DNA of 64,000 bases from Pseudorhodoferax soli (GTDB lineage: Bacteria; Pseudomonadota; Gammaproteobacteria; Burkholderiales; Burkholderiaceae_C). Every line of letters begins with the position of its first letter. Positions within the stretch are counted from its first letter, which is position 1. Positions 39,054 through 46,983 of the stretch are shown piece after piece. Made by a program: the position numbers and the translations under genes. The stretch spans positions 186,001-250,000 of the forward strand of contig NZ_QPJK01000005.1 of NCBI RefSeq assembly GCF_003337555.1. Direction: 5' to 3'. A model generated the notes under the pieces. It saw only the letters and a program-made list of their open reading frames with translations, was not told the DNA's origin and ran no database searches.

Positions 39054-39368
39054 TTGATCAAATTAAGATCATATTACTGCGTGCCCAAACGCCGGGAAAC
39101 CGCAGGAAGTTCGGGGGGGAATGGGGGCTGCGCAGCCGCATCGCGCCAGCCAGGACGCGGCGACCGACAATTGGCGCAGACACGCGGGACTATGCTGGGC
39201 CGATGGATCTGTGGGATGCCGCCAGGGCGCTGTGGCAGCTGCTCGTGCTGCTCAGGCGTTTTGTGGGCTGGCTGCTTGGCCTGGGCCGCTAGCAGCGCGG
39301 GCGGCAGGCCGGCCCGGGGCGGGCGCGGCATGCGCGGGGCATCGGTTGCCCGGCGCCGGCGCAGAAGA

Positions 39369-39383
39369 ACAAAAGAAAAAGGT
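39369..39383 (-). terminator. T tract ending the 4.5S RNA transcript
   Basis: Minus-strand sequence CCTTTTTCTTTTG directly follows the closing stem of the 4.5S RNA; the RNA's terminal stem serves as the terminator hairpin. Confidence 0.6.
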
Positions 39384-39477
39384 GACGAGCCTTGACCCCG
39401 GCACTGGCTACACAGTTAGGGCTGCTTGGTTCCCCACCTGACCCGGTTGGCCGCTTCACCATGCGGGAAGGCCCGTC
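39384..39477 (-). ncRNA. ffs: Signal recognition particle 4.5S RNA
   Basis: The minus strand carries the SRP domain IV core GGGTCAGGT-GG-GGAA-CC-AAGCAGCC: the symmetric and asymmetric internal loops that bind Ffh, and a GGAA tetraloop. The ends GACGGGCCTT and AAGGCTCGTC pair over ten bases (one G-U), defining a ~94-base hairpin. A TACAAT -10 box sits 7 bases before the predicted 5' end and a T tract follows the 3' end. The RNA pairs with Ffh to target membrane proteins. Exact ends may differ by a few bases. Confidence 0.88.
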
Positions 39478-39484
39478 GAGGCGC

Positions 39485-39490
39485 ATTGTA
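39485..39490 (-). promoter_or_regulatory. -10 element of the 4.5S RNA gene
   Basis: TACAAT on the minus strand, 7 bases before the predicted 5' end of the RNA. No strong -35 was found. Confidence 0.6.
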
Positions 39491-39522
39491 TCCGCGGCCG
39501 AATTCCCCTCCGTACCGGTTCG

Positions 39523-39528
39523 TAGAAT
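39523..39528 (+). promoter_or_regulatory. -10 element of dnaX, possibly giving a leaderless mRNA
   Basis: TAGAAT (five of six to consensus) ends 6 bases before the dnaX ATG, so transcription would start at or beside the ATG. No ribosome site precedes dnaX. No clear -35 box. Confidence 0.5.
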
Positions 39529-39534
39529 GCGCGG

Positions 39535-41373
39535 ATGTCCTATCTGGTTCTCGCGCGCAAATTCCGACCCAAGACGTTTGGAGAGATGGTGGGGCAGGAA
39601 CATGTGGTGCGGGCGCTGGAGAACGCGCTCACCAGCCAGCGCTTGCACCACGCCTACCTGTTCACCGGTACGCGCGGCGTCGGCAAGACGACGGTGTCAC
39701 GCATCCTGGCCAAATCGCTCAACTGCCAGGGTCCGGACGGGCAGGGCGGCGTGACGGCCCAGCCCTGCGGCGTGTGCCAGGCCTGCACCGACATCGATGC
39801 CGGTCGCTTCATCGATTACACCGAGCTCGACGCGGCCTCCAACCGCGGGGTGGACGAGGTACAGGGCCTGCTGGAGCAGGCCGTCTACAAGCCGGTGCAG
39901 GGCCGCTTCAAGGTCTTCATGATCGACGAAGTGCACATGCTCACGAACACGGCCTTCAACGCCATGCTCAAGACGCTGGAAGAGCCGCCCGAGTACCTCA
40001 AGTTCGTGCTGGCTACCACCGATCCGCAGAAGGTGCCCGTCACGGTGCTGTCGCGCTGCCTGCAGTTCAACCTGCGGCCGATGGCGCCCGAGACCGTGCG
40101 CGAGCATCTGGGCCGCGTGCTGCAGAGCGAGCAGGTGCCGGCCGACGATGCCTCGCTGCGGCTGCTGGCGCGCGCTGCGCGCGGCTCCATGCGTGATGCG
40201 CTCTCGCTGACCGACCAGGCCATTGCCTTCGGTGCCGGCCAGCTGCAGGAGGCCAGCGTGCGCCAGATGCTGGGCAGCGCCGACCGCAGCCACGTGCTGC
40301 GCCTGCTGCAGGCGTTGGCCGAAGGCGACGGCTGTACCGTGGTCGACACCTGCGAGGAGCTGCGCCTGCAGGGCCTGTCGGCAGCCGCCACGCTGGAGGA
40401 CATGGCCGCCATGCTGCAGCGCATGGCGGTGCTGCAGGCCGTGCCCGACGGCGGCCGTGGCGACGACGCCGACCTGGCCGACGCCGCCCGCCTGGCAGCC
40501 GCGATGCCGGCCGACGAGACGCAGCTGCTCTATTCCATCTGCCTGCATGGCCGCGCCGAACTGGGCCTCGCGCCGGACGAGTACGCGGGCCTCACGATGG
40601 TCCTGCTGCGGCTGCTGGCGTTCAAGCCGGCTGGCGCCGCGGCGGAAAAAAAAACTCCGCATGACGGTGGCGCCGGCCTGAGCCGCGCGGCGCAGGCGCC
40701 TTCGCCCGTGGCTTCGCCGGCACCGGCACCGGCACCGGCGCCGGCGCCGGCACCGCGCCCCTCGGCCTCCACACTGCCACCGCCGACGCCCCCGGCCACT
40801 GCGGCCCGGCCCGAAGGCGAGCGCCTGCGCGTGGTCGAGATGCCGCCCGTCGAGGTGCAGGCCCCCGCGCCCGTGACGCCGCCGCATGTGCCGCAGCAGG
40901 AGGTGGTGGCCATCGCGGTGCGCGAGCAGCCCGAGCCCGGCCCGCGCGAGCGGCCGCAGACCGCCACCGGCCCCTCCCGGCTGGTGCCCAACGAGGAGGG
41001 CGACCTGTGGCACCAGACCGTGCAGCAGCTGGTCGCCGCGGAGGCCGTCACCGCCCTGGCACGCGAGCTGGCGCTGCAGGCCCAGCTCGTCGCGCGCGAC
41101 GGCGAGCACTGGATGCTGCGTGTGGAGCGCGAATCGCTGAACCAGCCCGGCAGCCGCGAACGGCTGCGCGCCGCGCTGGAACAGGCCGGCCTGGGCACGC
41201 GCCTCAGCGTGGAGGTGGGCACCGTCAGCGACAGCCCGGCGCGCCGCAATGCCGCGTTCGCGGCCGAGAAACAGCGCGTGGCCGAAGAGACCGTGCGCAA
41301 CGACAGTTATGTGCAAAGCCTGGTGCGCGACTTTGGCGCGAAAATCGTCCCCAGCGGCATCAAGCCACTTTGA
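39535..41373 (+). CDS. dnaX: DNA polymerase III subunits tau and (by slippage) gamma
   Basis: 612 residues. Clamp-loader ATPase: Walker [10 protein letters not shown], zinc-binding cysteines (CGVCQAC and an earlier C), Walker [10 protein letters not shown], sensor 1 LATTDPQ and the arginine-finger motif LSRCLQF; domain III runs to ~365. A run of nine A (40646-40654) at codons 371-374 precedes close stops in both alternative frames (TGA 40662 and TGA 40679), so slippage would yield a ~376- or ~381-residue gamma-like protein. The rest of tau is a Pro/Ala-rich linker and a C-terminal domain (~490-612) that should bind the polymerase core. Divergent from the 4.5S RNA; ybaB and recR follow. Confidence 0.96.
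   Translation: MSYLVLARKFRPKTFGEMVGQEHVVRALENALTSQRLHHAYLFTGTRGVGKTTVSRILAKSLNCQGPDGQGGVTAQPCGVCQACTDIDAGRFIDYTELDAASNRGVDEVQGLLEQAVYKPVQGRFKVFMIDEVHMLTNTAFNAMLKTLEEPPEYLKFVLATTDPQKVPVTVLSRCLQFNLRPMAPETVREHLGRVLQSEQVPADDASLRLLARAARGSMRDALSLTDQAIAFGAGQLQEASVRQMLGSADRSHVLRLLQALAEGDGCTVVDTCEELRLQGLSAAATLEDMAAMLQRMAVLQAVPDGGRGDDADLADAARLAAAMPADETQLLYSICLHGRAELGLAPDEYAGLTMVLLRLLAFKPAGAAAEKKTPHDGGAGLSRAAQAPSPVASPAPAPAPAPAPAPRPSASTLPPPTPPATAARPEGERLRVVEMPPVEVQAPAPVTPPHVPQQEVVAIAVREQPEPGPRERPQTATGPSRLVPNEEGDLWHQTVQQLVAAEAVTALARELALQAQLVARDGEHWMLRVERESLNQPGSRERLRAALEQAGLGTRLSVEVGTVSDSPARRNAAFAAEKQRVAEETVRNDSYVQSLVRDFGAKIVPSGIKPL
40646..40664 (+). promoter_or_regulatory. Putative slippage site in dnaX (A9 followed by -1 frame stop)
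   Basis: GCGG-AAAAAAAAA-CTCC. In frame 0 it reads E-K-K-T; one base back it reads N-S-A-stop at 40662-40664; one base forward it ends at 40679-40681. Homopolymeric A tracts at this place in dnaX are known to cause ribosomal (E. coli) or transcriptional (Thermus) slippage that makes gamma. Confidence 0.7.
40717..40752 (+). repeat. Six tandem CCGGCR hexamers in dnaX
   Basis: Six copies of CCGGCA/CCGGCG encode a Pro-Ala repeat in the flexible tau linker just after the slippage site. Copy number probably varies between strains without harm. Confidence 0.75.
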
Positions 41374-41398
41374 TTTCAAAACCTCTAGGAGTTTTCAC

Positions 41399-41731
41399 AT
41401 GTTCAACAAGGGACAACTGGCCGGCCTCATGAAGCAGGCCCAGGCCATGCAGGACAACCTCAAGAAGGCGCAGGACGAACTGGCCTTCATCGAGGTCGAG
41501 GGCGAGTCCGGCGCCGGCCTGGTCAAGGTCGTCATGACCTGCAAGCACGACGTCAAGCGCATCACCATCGATCCCAGCCTGCTGGCCGACGACAAGGACA
41601 TGCTCGAAGACCTGGTGGCCGCCGCCTTCAACGCCGCCGTGCGCAAGGCCGAGGAGACCAGCCAGGAGAAGATGGGCAAGCTCACGGCCGGCATGCCTGG
41701 CCTGCCCGGCGGCATGAAGTTCCCGTTCTGA
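41399..41731 (+). CDS. ybaB: YbaB/EbfC family nucleoid-associated protein
   Basis: 110 residues, the usual size. N-terminal helical region [19 protein letters not shown] and the central [19 protein letters not shown] strand region are family hallmarks. It forms a dimer that binds DNA. It lies between dnaX and recR, its conserved location, with AGGAG ahead of the ATG. Confidence 0.95.
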   Translation: MFNKGQLAGLMKQAQAMQDNLKKAQDELAFIEVEGESGAGLVKVVMTCKHDVKRITIDPSLLADDKDMLEDLVAAAFNAAVRKAEETSQEKMGKLTAGMPGLPGGMKFPF

Positions 41732-41750
41732 GTCCGGCGGTCCCCGGTCC

Positions 41751-42341
41751 GTGGCCGATTCCGGCTCGCTGCAGGTGCTGGTCGAAGGACTGCGCCGCCT
41801 CCCCGGCGTGGGTGCCAAATCGGCCTCGCGCATGGCCTTCCACCTGCTGCAGCACGACCGCGCCGGCGCGCAGGCGCTGGCGCGCGCGCTGACGCAGGCG
41901 GTCGACCACGTGCGCCACTGCGCGCTGTGCCACACCTTCACCGAAGACGAGATCTGCAGCACCTGCGCCGACCCGCGCCGCGATGCGAGCAAGCTGTGCG
42001 TGGTGGAGACCCCGGCCGACCAGTCGGCCGTGGAACGCACCGCCGCCTTCAAGGGCCGCTACTTCGTGCTGATGGGGCGGCTCAGCCCGCTGGACGGCAT
42101 CGGCCCCAGGGACATCGGCATGCACGAGCTGATCGAGCGTGCCTGCGACGGCGTGGTGCAGGAGGTGATCCTCGCGACCAACTTCACGGCCGAAGGCGAG
42201 GCCACGGCACACGCCATCGCGTCCGCGCTGAAGTCGCGCGGGCTGGCCGTCACGCGGCTCGCGCGCGGCGTTCCCGCGGGCAGCGAGCTGGAGTACGTCG
42301 ACCTCTCGACCATCGCGCATGCGCTGGTGGACCGGCGTTAG
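41751..42341 (+). CDS. recR: Recombination protein RecR
   Basis: 196 residues from a GTG start. Helix-hairpin-helix [17 protein letters not shown], four-cysteine zinc finger ([16 protein letters not shown]), and a Toprim domain ([21 protein letters not shown]). It works with RecO/RecF to load RecA at gaps. Third gene of the dnaX-ybaB-recR run. Confidence 0.96.
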   Translation: MADSGSLQVLVEGLRRLPGVGAKSASRMAFHLLQHDRAGAQALARALTQAVDHVRHCALCHTFTEDEICSTCADPRRDASKLCVVETPADQSAVERTAAFKGRYFVLMGRLSPLDGIGPRDIGMHELIERACDGVVQEVILATNFTAEGEATAHAIASALKSRGLAVTRLARGVPAGSELEYVDLSTIAHALVDRR

Positions 42342-42467
42342 CCCCGGCGCGATTGCCTGCACCATCCGCAGCACCGCTTACGTGCTTTCCCCAAAGGGGA
42401 TGTTCCGGATGACGCACATCGCGGCGCCTGACTATGCTGGGCTGGCCTCGTGTCCAAAACCAGAACC

Positions 42468-43514
42468 ATGCAGACGCCCGCCCTTCGACGACGCTGCATC
42501 GTGGCCGCAGGCCTCGCTGGCGCAGCGTGCGTGGCGGTGCCGGCCCTGCAGGCCCAGGAGAAGCCCGAGAAGCAACGGCTGACCCTGGCCGTGGGTGGCA
42601 AGGCCACCTTCTACTACCTGCCGCTGACGATCGCCGAGCAGCTCGGCTACTTCAAGGCCGAAGGCCTGGACGTGGTCGTGGAAGACCATGCCGCTGGCGC
42701 GCATGCCATGCAGTCCGTGCTCGGCGGTGCGGCCGACATCGGTGCCGGCCCCTTCGAGGCCATGGTCGTGTTGCGCAACCGCAACCAGTCCTACCAGGCC
42801 TTCGTGCTGCAAGGGCGCGCTCCGCAGATCGCCATGGGCATTTCCACGCGCACGCTGGCCCAGTACCAGGAGCTGGCCAACCTGCGCGGACGCAGCATCG
42901 GCGTGCCGGCATCGGGCTCGTCCGCGCAGATGGTGGCGCAGTTGCTGCTCGCACGGGCCGGGCTCAGGCCCCAGGAAGCGCGCTTCGTCGGCGTGGGCAC
43001 GGGGGCCGAAGCGCTGGCCACGCTGCGCGCGGGCGAGCTCGACGCCATGTGCAACACCGAGCCCGTGATGACCATGCTCGAGCAGCATGGCGACGTGCGC
43101 ATCGTGGCAGACACCCGCACGCTCAAGGGCTCCCAGGCGCTGTTCGGCGGCAACATGCCGGCGGCCTGCCTCTACGCGTCCACCGCCTTCATTGCCAGCC
43201 ACCCGCGCACCTGCCAGGCGCTGGCCCATGCCATCGTGCACGCCCTCAAGTGGCTGCAGACCGCCGGCCCGGGCGACATCGTGCGCACCGTGCCCGAGAA
43301 CTACCTGCTGGGTGACCGTGCGCTGTACCTGGCTTCCTTCCAGAAGGTGCGTGACACGATCTCCCCGGATGGCCTGGTGCCGGACGACGGTGGCGCCACG
43401 GCGCTGCGCACGCTGGCCAGCTTCGATCCCGACATCGATGGCGCGCGCATCGATCCCGCGAGGCTGTCCACCAACCTGTTCGCGCGCAGGGCCAAGGAGC
43501 GCTTCAGGCTCTGA
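42468..43514 (+). CDS. ABC transporter substrate-binding protein, NitT/TauT (SsuA-like) family
   Basis: 348 residues with a twin-arginine-type signal (RRRCIVAAGLAG, cleavage likely after ALQA). The mature part has the NMT1/SsuA fold features: YYLPLTIAEQLGYFKAEGLDV and GVPASGSSAQ. Relatives bind nitrate, taurine, sulfonates or pyrimidine precursors. No permease or ATPase gene lies nearby, so it must share a transporter encoded elsewhere. A GTG 18 bases upstream is an alternative start. Confidence 0.85.
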   Translation: MQTPALRRRCIVAAGLAGAACVAVPALQAQEKPEKQRLTLAVGGKATFYYLPLTIAEQLGYFKAEGLDVVVEDHAAGAHAMQSVLGGAADIGAGPFEAMVVLRNRNQSYQAFVLQGRAPQIAMGISTRTLAQYQELANLRGRSIGVPASGSSAQMVAQLLLARAGLRPQEARFVGVGTGAEALATLRAGELDAMCNTEPVMTMLEQHGDVRIVADTRTLKGSQALFGGNMPAACLYASTAFIASHPRTCQALAHAIVHALKWLQTAGPGDIVRTVPENYLLGDRALYLASFQKVRDTISPDGLVPDDGGATALRTLASFDPDIDGARIDPARLSTNLFARRAKERFRL

Positions 43515-43523
43515 GCAGGCGGC

Positions 43524-44276
43524 CTACGTGCCGGGCTCGATCTCCAGCATGCGCACGCGCGCGTTCTCCACGTGCGCGCGCATCGCGCGGCGCGCGCCTT
43601 CGGCGTCCTGCGTGCGGATCAGCGCGAAGATGTTGCGGTGCTCGTCCAGCGCATCTTGCGTGCGGCGCCAGGGCTGCATGCGCGCCAGGTGGCGCCACAG
43701 GTTGACGGCATGGCTCACGTCGTATTCCAGCGACTTGAGCACCTGGGCCAGGCGCGGGTTGGCGCTGGCCTGGGCGATGGCTTCGTGGAAGCCATAGTCG
43801 AAATGGTGCGCCACCTCGCCGCGCCGGTTGGCGGTCTCGAAACCCTGCAGCATCTCCTCCATGCGTGCCAGATCGCGCGGCTTGCGGCGCATCGCGGCGA
43901 AGTAGGCGCACTCGGGCTCCAGCACCAGGCGCAGCTCCAGGCCGTGGGCGATGTGGCTCAGGTCGGCCGTGCTGCTTGCCAGCGGCACGACGGGCATGGT
44001 GGCGGGTTGCGCCCGCACGTAGGTGCCCGAGCCGCGGATGGACTCCACCAGCCGGTCGCTGCGCAGGCGGTCCAGCGCCTGGCGCACCACCGGCCGTGAC
44101 ACCTGGAAGCGCGCGGCCAGTTCCACCTCGGAGGGCAGCCGCGCGCCTGGCGCCAGGCGGCCCGTCATTACGGCATGGAACAGGCTGTCGTACACGCGCT
44201 CGGCAAAGCGCTCGTGCCGCACGGGCTCCAGGCCCAGCGGCGCTGCGCCCAGATCCGGGTCGTCAAAATTTGTCAT
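43524..44276 (-). CDS. GntR family transcriptional regulator (FadR/FCD subfamily)
   Basis: 250 residues. Winged helix at ~25-90 (LPSEVELAARFQVSRPVVRQALDRL; wing GSGTYV) and an all-helical FCD ligand domain with conserved histidines (HFDYGFHEAI; DEHRNIFALI) that bind a metal and a carboxylate effector. It is divergent from the aldehyde dehydrogenase operon and probably represses it, releasing with a hydroxy- or keto-acid; a dyad ATGG-T-CCAT lies 15 bases before its start. Confidence 0.88.
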   Translation of the reverse strand: MTNFDDPDLGAAPLGLEPVRHERFAERVYDSLFHAVMTGRLAPGARLPSEVELAARFQVSRPVVRQALDRLRSDRLVESIRGSGTYVRAQPATMPVVPLASSTADLSHIAHGLELRLVLEPECAYFAAMRRKPRDLARMEEMLQGFETANRRGEVAHHFDYGFHEAIAQASANPRLAQVLKSLEYDVSHAVNLWRHLARMQPWRRTQDALDEHRNIFALIRTQDAEGARRAMRAHVENARVRMLEIEPGT

Positions 44277-44290
44277 CCTGGTTTACTTGT

Positions 44291-44299
44291 ATGGTCCAT
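44291..44299. promoter_or_regulatory. Candidate GntR operator
   Basis: ATGGTCCAT, an odd-centred dyad flanked by a further matching G/C pair, in the divergent region between the GntR gene and the aldehyde dehydrogenase promoter. FCD regulators usually bind short dyads of this kind close to their own gene. Confidence 0.35.
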
Positions 44300-44358
44300 G
44301 CGCACCAAAGGAAGAGCGGGATGGTACGGGGATCGCGGCCGGGAAGTAGTAAAACGCT

Positions 44359-44388
44359 TTGACAACTTGTCCAGCAGGCGCCTAACAT
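44359..44388 (+). promoter_or_regulatory. Sigma-70 promoter of the aldehyde dehydrogenase operon
   Basis: Perfect -35 TTGACA (44359-44364), 18-base spacer and TAACAT (44383-44388), 33 bases before the ATG, which also has an AGGAGA ribosome site. Confidence 0.65.
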
Positions 44389-44421
44389 CCGCGCCGCCGC
44401 CACACTGGCCAGGAGACAAGC

Positions 44422-45855
44422 ATGCAGCACCATTTCATCGGCAACCGCCGCGTCGCGCCCGCTTCGGGCGAAAGCATTCCCGTCGTCGATCCTTCCGATG
44501 GCCAGGTCTTCGACGAAATCGCGCGCGGCAACGCGGCCGACATCGATGCGGCCATCGCCGCGGCACGCAGCGCCTACGAGGGCGACTGGGGCCGGCTGAC
44601 GGCAGCCGAGCGCGGCCGCCTCATGCACAAGCTCGCGCTGCACCTGGCCCAGCACACCGAGGAACTGGCGCAGACCGAGGCCCGCGACGCCGGCAAACCC
44701 CTGAAGCAGGCCCGCGCCGACGCGCTGGCCATCGTGCGCTACTTCGAGTTCTATGCCGGCGCCTGCGACAAGCTGCACGGGGAGACCATTCCCTACCAGA
44801 ACGGCTACACCGTGCTGACGGTGCGCGAGCCGCACGGCGTGACCGGCCACATCGTGCCCTGGAACTACCCGCTGCAGATCTTCGGCCGCAGCGTGGGCGG
44901 TGCGCTGGCCGCCGGCAACGCCTGCGTGGTCAAGCCGGCCGAGGACGCCTGCCTGTCGCTGCTGCGGGTGGCCGAACTGGCGGCCGAGGTCGGCTTCCCG
45001 GCCGGCGCCATCAACATCGTGACGGGCTACGGCCACGAGGCCGGCGACGCACTGGTCAGGCATCACGGCATCGACCACGTGTCGTTCACGGGCTCGCCCA
45101 ACATCGGCAAGGTGGTCACGCGCGCGGCCTGCGAGAACCACACCCCCGTCACGCTGGAGCTGGGCGGCAAGAGCCCGCAGATCGTCTTCGCGGATGCCGA
45201 CCTCGATGCCGCGCTGCCCGTCATCGTCAATGCCATCGTGCAGAACGCCGGCCAGACCTGCTCCGCAGGCAGCCGCCTGCTGATCGAGCGCAGCGCCTAC
45301 GAGGCCGTGCTGGCGCGCCTGGGCCCGATGTTCGCCGCCCTGCGCGTGGGCTCGGCGCAGCAGGACCTGGACTGCGGCCCACTGATCCGCAAGACACAGC
45401 AGCAGCGCGTGGCCGGCTTCCTGGACGAGGTGCGGCGCGATGGCCTGGCCATCGTGGCGCAGGGCAGCGTGGACCCGGCGGCGCCGCAAGGCGGCTTCTA
45501 CCAGCCGCCCACGCTGGTGCGCGACGTGCCCGTGGCGCACCGGCTGGCGCAGGAAGAGGTGTTCGGCCCGGTGCTGGCCGCCATGCCCTTTGACGACGAG
45601 GCGGATGCCGTGCGCATCGCCAACGCCACCGACTACGGCCTGGTGGCCAGCGTCTGGAGCCGCGACGGCGGCCGCCAGCTGCGCCTCGCGCGCAAGCTGC
45701 GCGCGGGCCAGGTGTTCATCAACAACTACGGCGCCGGCGGCGGCATCGAGCTGCCGTTCGGCGGTGTCAAGGCCAGCGGCCACGGACGCGAGAAGGGCTT
45801 CGAGGCGCTCTACGCGTTCACGGTGCTCAAGACCATCGCCATCCGCCACGACTGA
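44422..45855 (+). CDS. NAD(P)-dependent aldehyde dehydrogenase
   Basis: 477 residues, full length. Active-site C280 (NAGQTCSAG) and general base E246 (LELGGKSPQ), nucleotide-binding IVPWNYPLQ and FTGSPNIGK, and the C-terminal LPFGGVKASGHGREKG. It oxidises an aldehyde to the acid. With the neighbouring hydroxy-acid dehydrogenase it suggests use of a compound yielding an aldehyde and an alpha-hydroxy acid; betaine aldehyde-, gamma-aminobutyraldehyde- or benzaldehyde-type substrates cannot be told apart here. Confidence 0.9.
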   Translation: MQHHFIGNRRVAPASGESIPVVDPSDGQVFDEIARGNAADIDAAIAAARSAYEGDWGRLTAAERGRLMHKLALHLAQHTEELAQTEARDAGKPLKQARADALAIVRYFEFYAGACDKLHGETIPYQNGYTVLTVREPHGVTGHIVPWNYPLQIFGRSVGGALAAGNACVVKPAEDACLSLLRVAELAAEVGFPAGAINIVTGYGHEAGDALVRHHGIDHVSFTGSPNIGKVVTRAACENHTPVTLELGGKSPQIVFADADLDAALPVIVNAIVQNAGQTCSAGSRLLIERSAYEAVLARLGPMFAALRVGSAQQDLDCGPLIRKTQQQRVAGFLDEVRRDGLAIVAQGSVDPAAPQGGFYQPPTLVRDVPVAHRLAQEEVFGPVLAAMPFDDEADAVRIANATDYGLVASVWSRDGGRQLRLARKLRAGQVFINNYGAGGGIELPFGGVKASGHGREKGFEALYAFTVLKTIAIRHD

Positions 45856-45888
45856 GCCGGCAAGAACGACAAAGGGAGACAAGCCAAC

Positions 45889-46983
45889 ATGCAACGCAGA
45901 AGATTTCTGGCCCGCGGCACCGCCGCCGGCACGCTGGCCGCCGGCCTGGCCGCGCCCGCACTGGCCCAGGGCAGCAACCCGCAGGTGCGCTGGCGCCTGG
46001 CGTCGAGCTATCCGCGCTCGCTGGGCACCATCTACGGCGCCATGGACATGGCCGTCAAGCGCGTCGGCGAACTGACGGAAGGGCGCTTCAACATCTCGCT
46101 GCACCCGGCCGGCGAACTGGTGCCGGCCCTGCAGGTGCTGGACGCGACCCAGTCCGGTTCGGTCGAAGCCGGCCACTCGGCCAGCTACTTCTACATCGGC
46201 AAGGATCCGGCCTACGGTTTCGGCACGGCACTGCCGTTCGGCCTCAACGCCCGGGGCCAGAACGCCTGGCTCTACGAAGGCGGCGGCCAGGCGCTGCTCG
46301 ACGAGTTCTATGCCAGCCAGGGCGTGATGGCCATGCCCATCGGCAACACGGGTGCGCAGATGGCCGGGTGGTACCGCAAGGAAATCAAGACCGTGGAGGA
46401 CCTCAAGGGCTTGAAGTTCCGGGTGGGCGGCCTGGCGGGCATGGTGCTCGCCAAGCTCGGCGTCGTCGCCCAGCAGCTGGCGGCGGGCGACTTGTACGTG
46501 GCGCTGGAGAAGGGCACGCTGGACGCCGCCGAATTCGTCGGCCCCTACGACGACGAGAAGCTGGGCCTGCACAAGGTGGCCAAGTACTACTACTACCCGG
46601 GCTGGTGGGAGGGATCGGCCACGCTGGGCCTGTTCATCAACCCCAAGGCCTGGGCCGCGCTGCCGGCGCACTACCAGGCCGCTCTGCGCACGGCCGCGGC
46701 CGAGGCCAACCAATGGTGCACGGCCAAGTACGACGTGGAGAACCCGCGCGCAATGGGTCGCCTGGTGGCCGGCGGCGCCGTGCTGCGCGCGTTCCCGCGG
46801 CCGGTGCTGGATGCGAGCTACAAGGCGGCCGAGGCCTTGTACGCCGAACTGTCCGAGAAGAGCCCCGCGTTCAAGAAGATCTTCGAGCACTGGATCAGGT
46901 TCCGCAACGAGCAGGTGCTCTGGCAGCAGTTCTGCGAAGGGCCGTTCGACAGCTACATGGCCGCGGCCTCGCGCCGCAAGTGA
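45889..46983 (+). CDS. TRAP transporter substrate-binding protein (DctP family)
   Basis: 364 residues with a twin-arginine signal (RRRFLARG, cleavage near ALAQ). The mature sequence has the DctP-type architecture, with conserved GLKFRVGGLAGMVL and FVGPYDDEKLGL segments like TakP-class proteins that bind 2-oxo acids or other organic acids. No DctQ/DctM membrane genes are in the window. Its stop overlaps the start of the next gene by one base. Confidence 0.9.
   Translation: MQRRRFLARGTAAGTLAAGLAAPALAQGSNPQVRWRLASSYPRSLGTIYGAMDMAVKRVGELTEGRFNISLHPAGELVPALQVLDATQSGSVEAGHSASYFYIGKDPAYGFGTALPFGLNARGQNAWLYEGGGQALLDEFYASQGVMAMPIGNTGAQMAGWYRKEIKTVEDLKGLKFRVGGLAGMVLAKLGVVAQQLAAGDLYVALEKGTLDAAEFVGPYDDEKLGLHKVAKYYYYPGWWEGSATLGLFINPKAWAALPAHYQAALRTAAAEANQWCTAKYDVENPRAMGRLVAGGAVLRAFPRPVLDASYKAAEALYAELSEKSPAFKKIFEHWIRFRNEQVLWQQFCEGPFDSYMAAASRRK

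Larger units (their letters stand above)
39030..39383. other. Intergenic region with palindrome and a possible 29-codon reading frame
   Basis: About 350 bases without a confident gene. The end near the kinase is AT-rich (39040-39080) and holds the perfect 14-base palindrome TTAAGTCGACTTAA (39040-39053) 11 bases before the kinase start, a likely operator or promoter site. The middle is GC-rich; a 29-codon frame on the plus strand (39203-39292) would encode a hydrophobic amphipathic peptide but has no ribosome site. The right end is the T tract of the 4.5S RNA terminator. Confidence 0.5.

Noticed and set aside
39188-39200. 13-base sequence GACTATGCTGGGC repeated at 42430-42442
   Set aside because: In a 64 kb GC-rich window many 13-base matches are expected by chance, and the two sites share no further context.
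42342-42467. CCCC-AAA-GGGG hairpin after recR as a terminator
   Set aside because: The stem is only four bases and no T tract follows on either strand.
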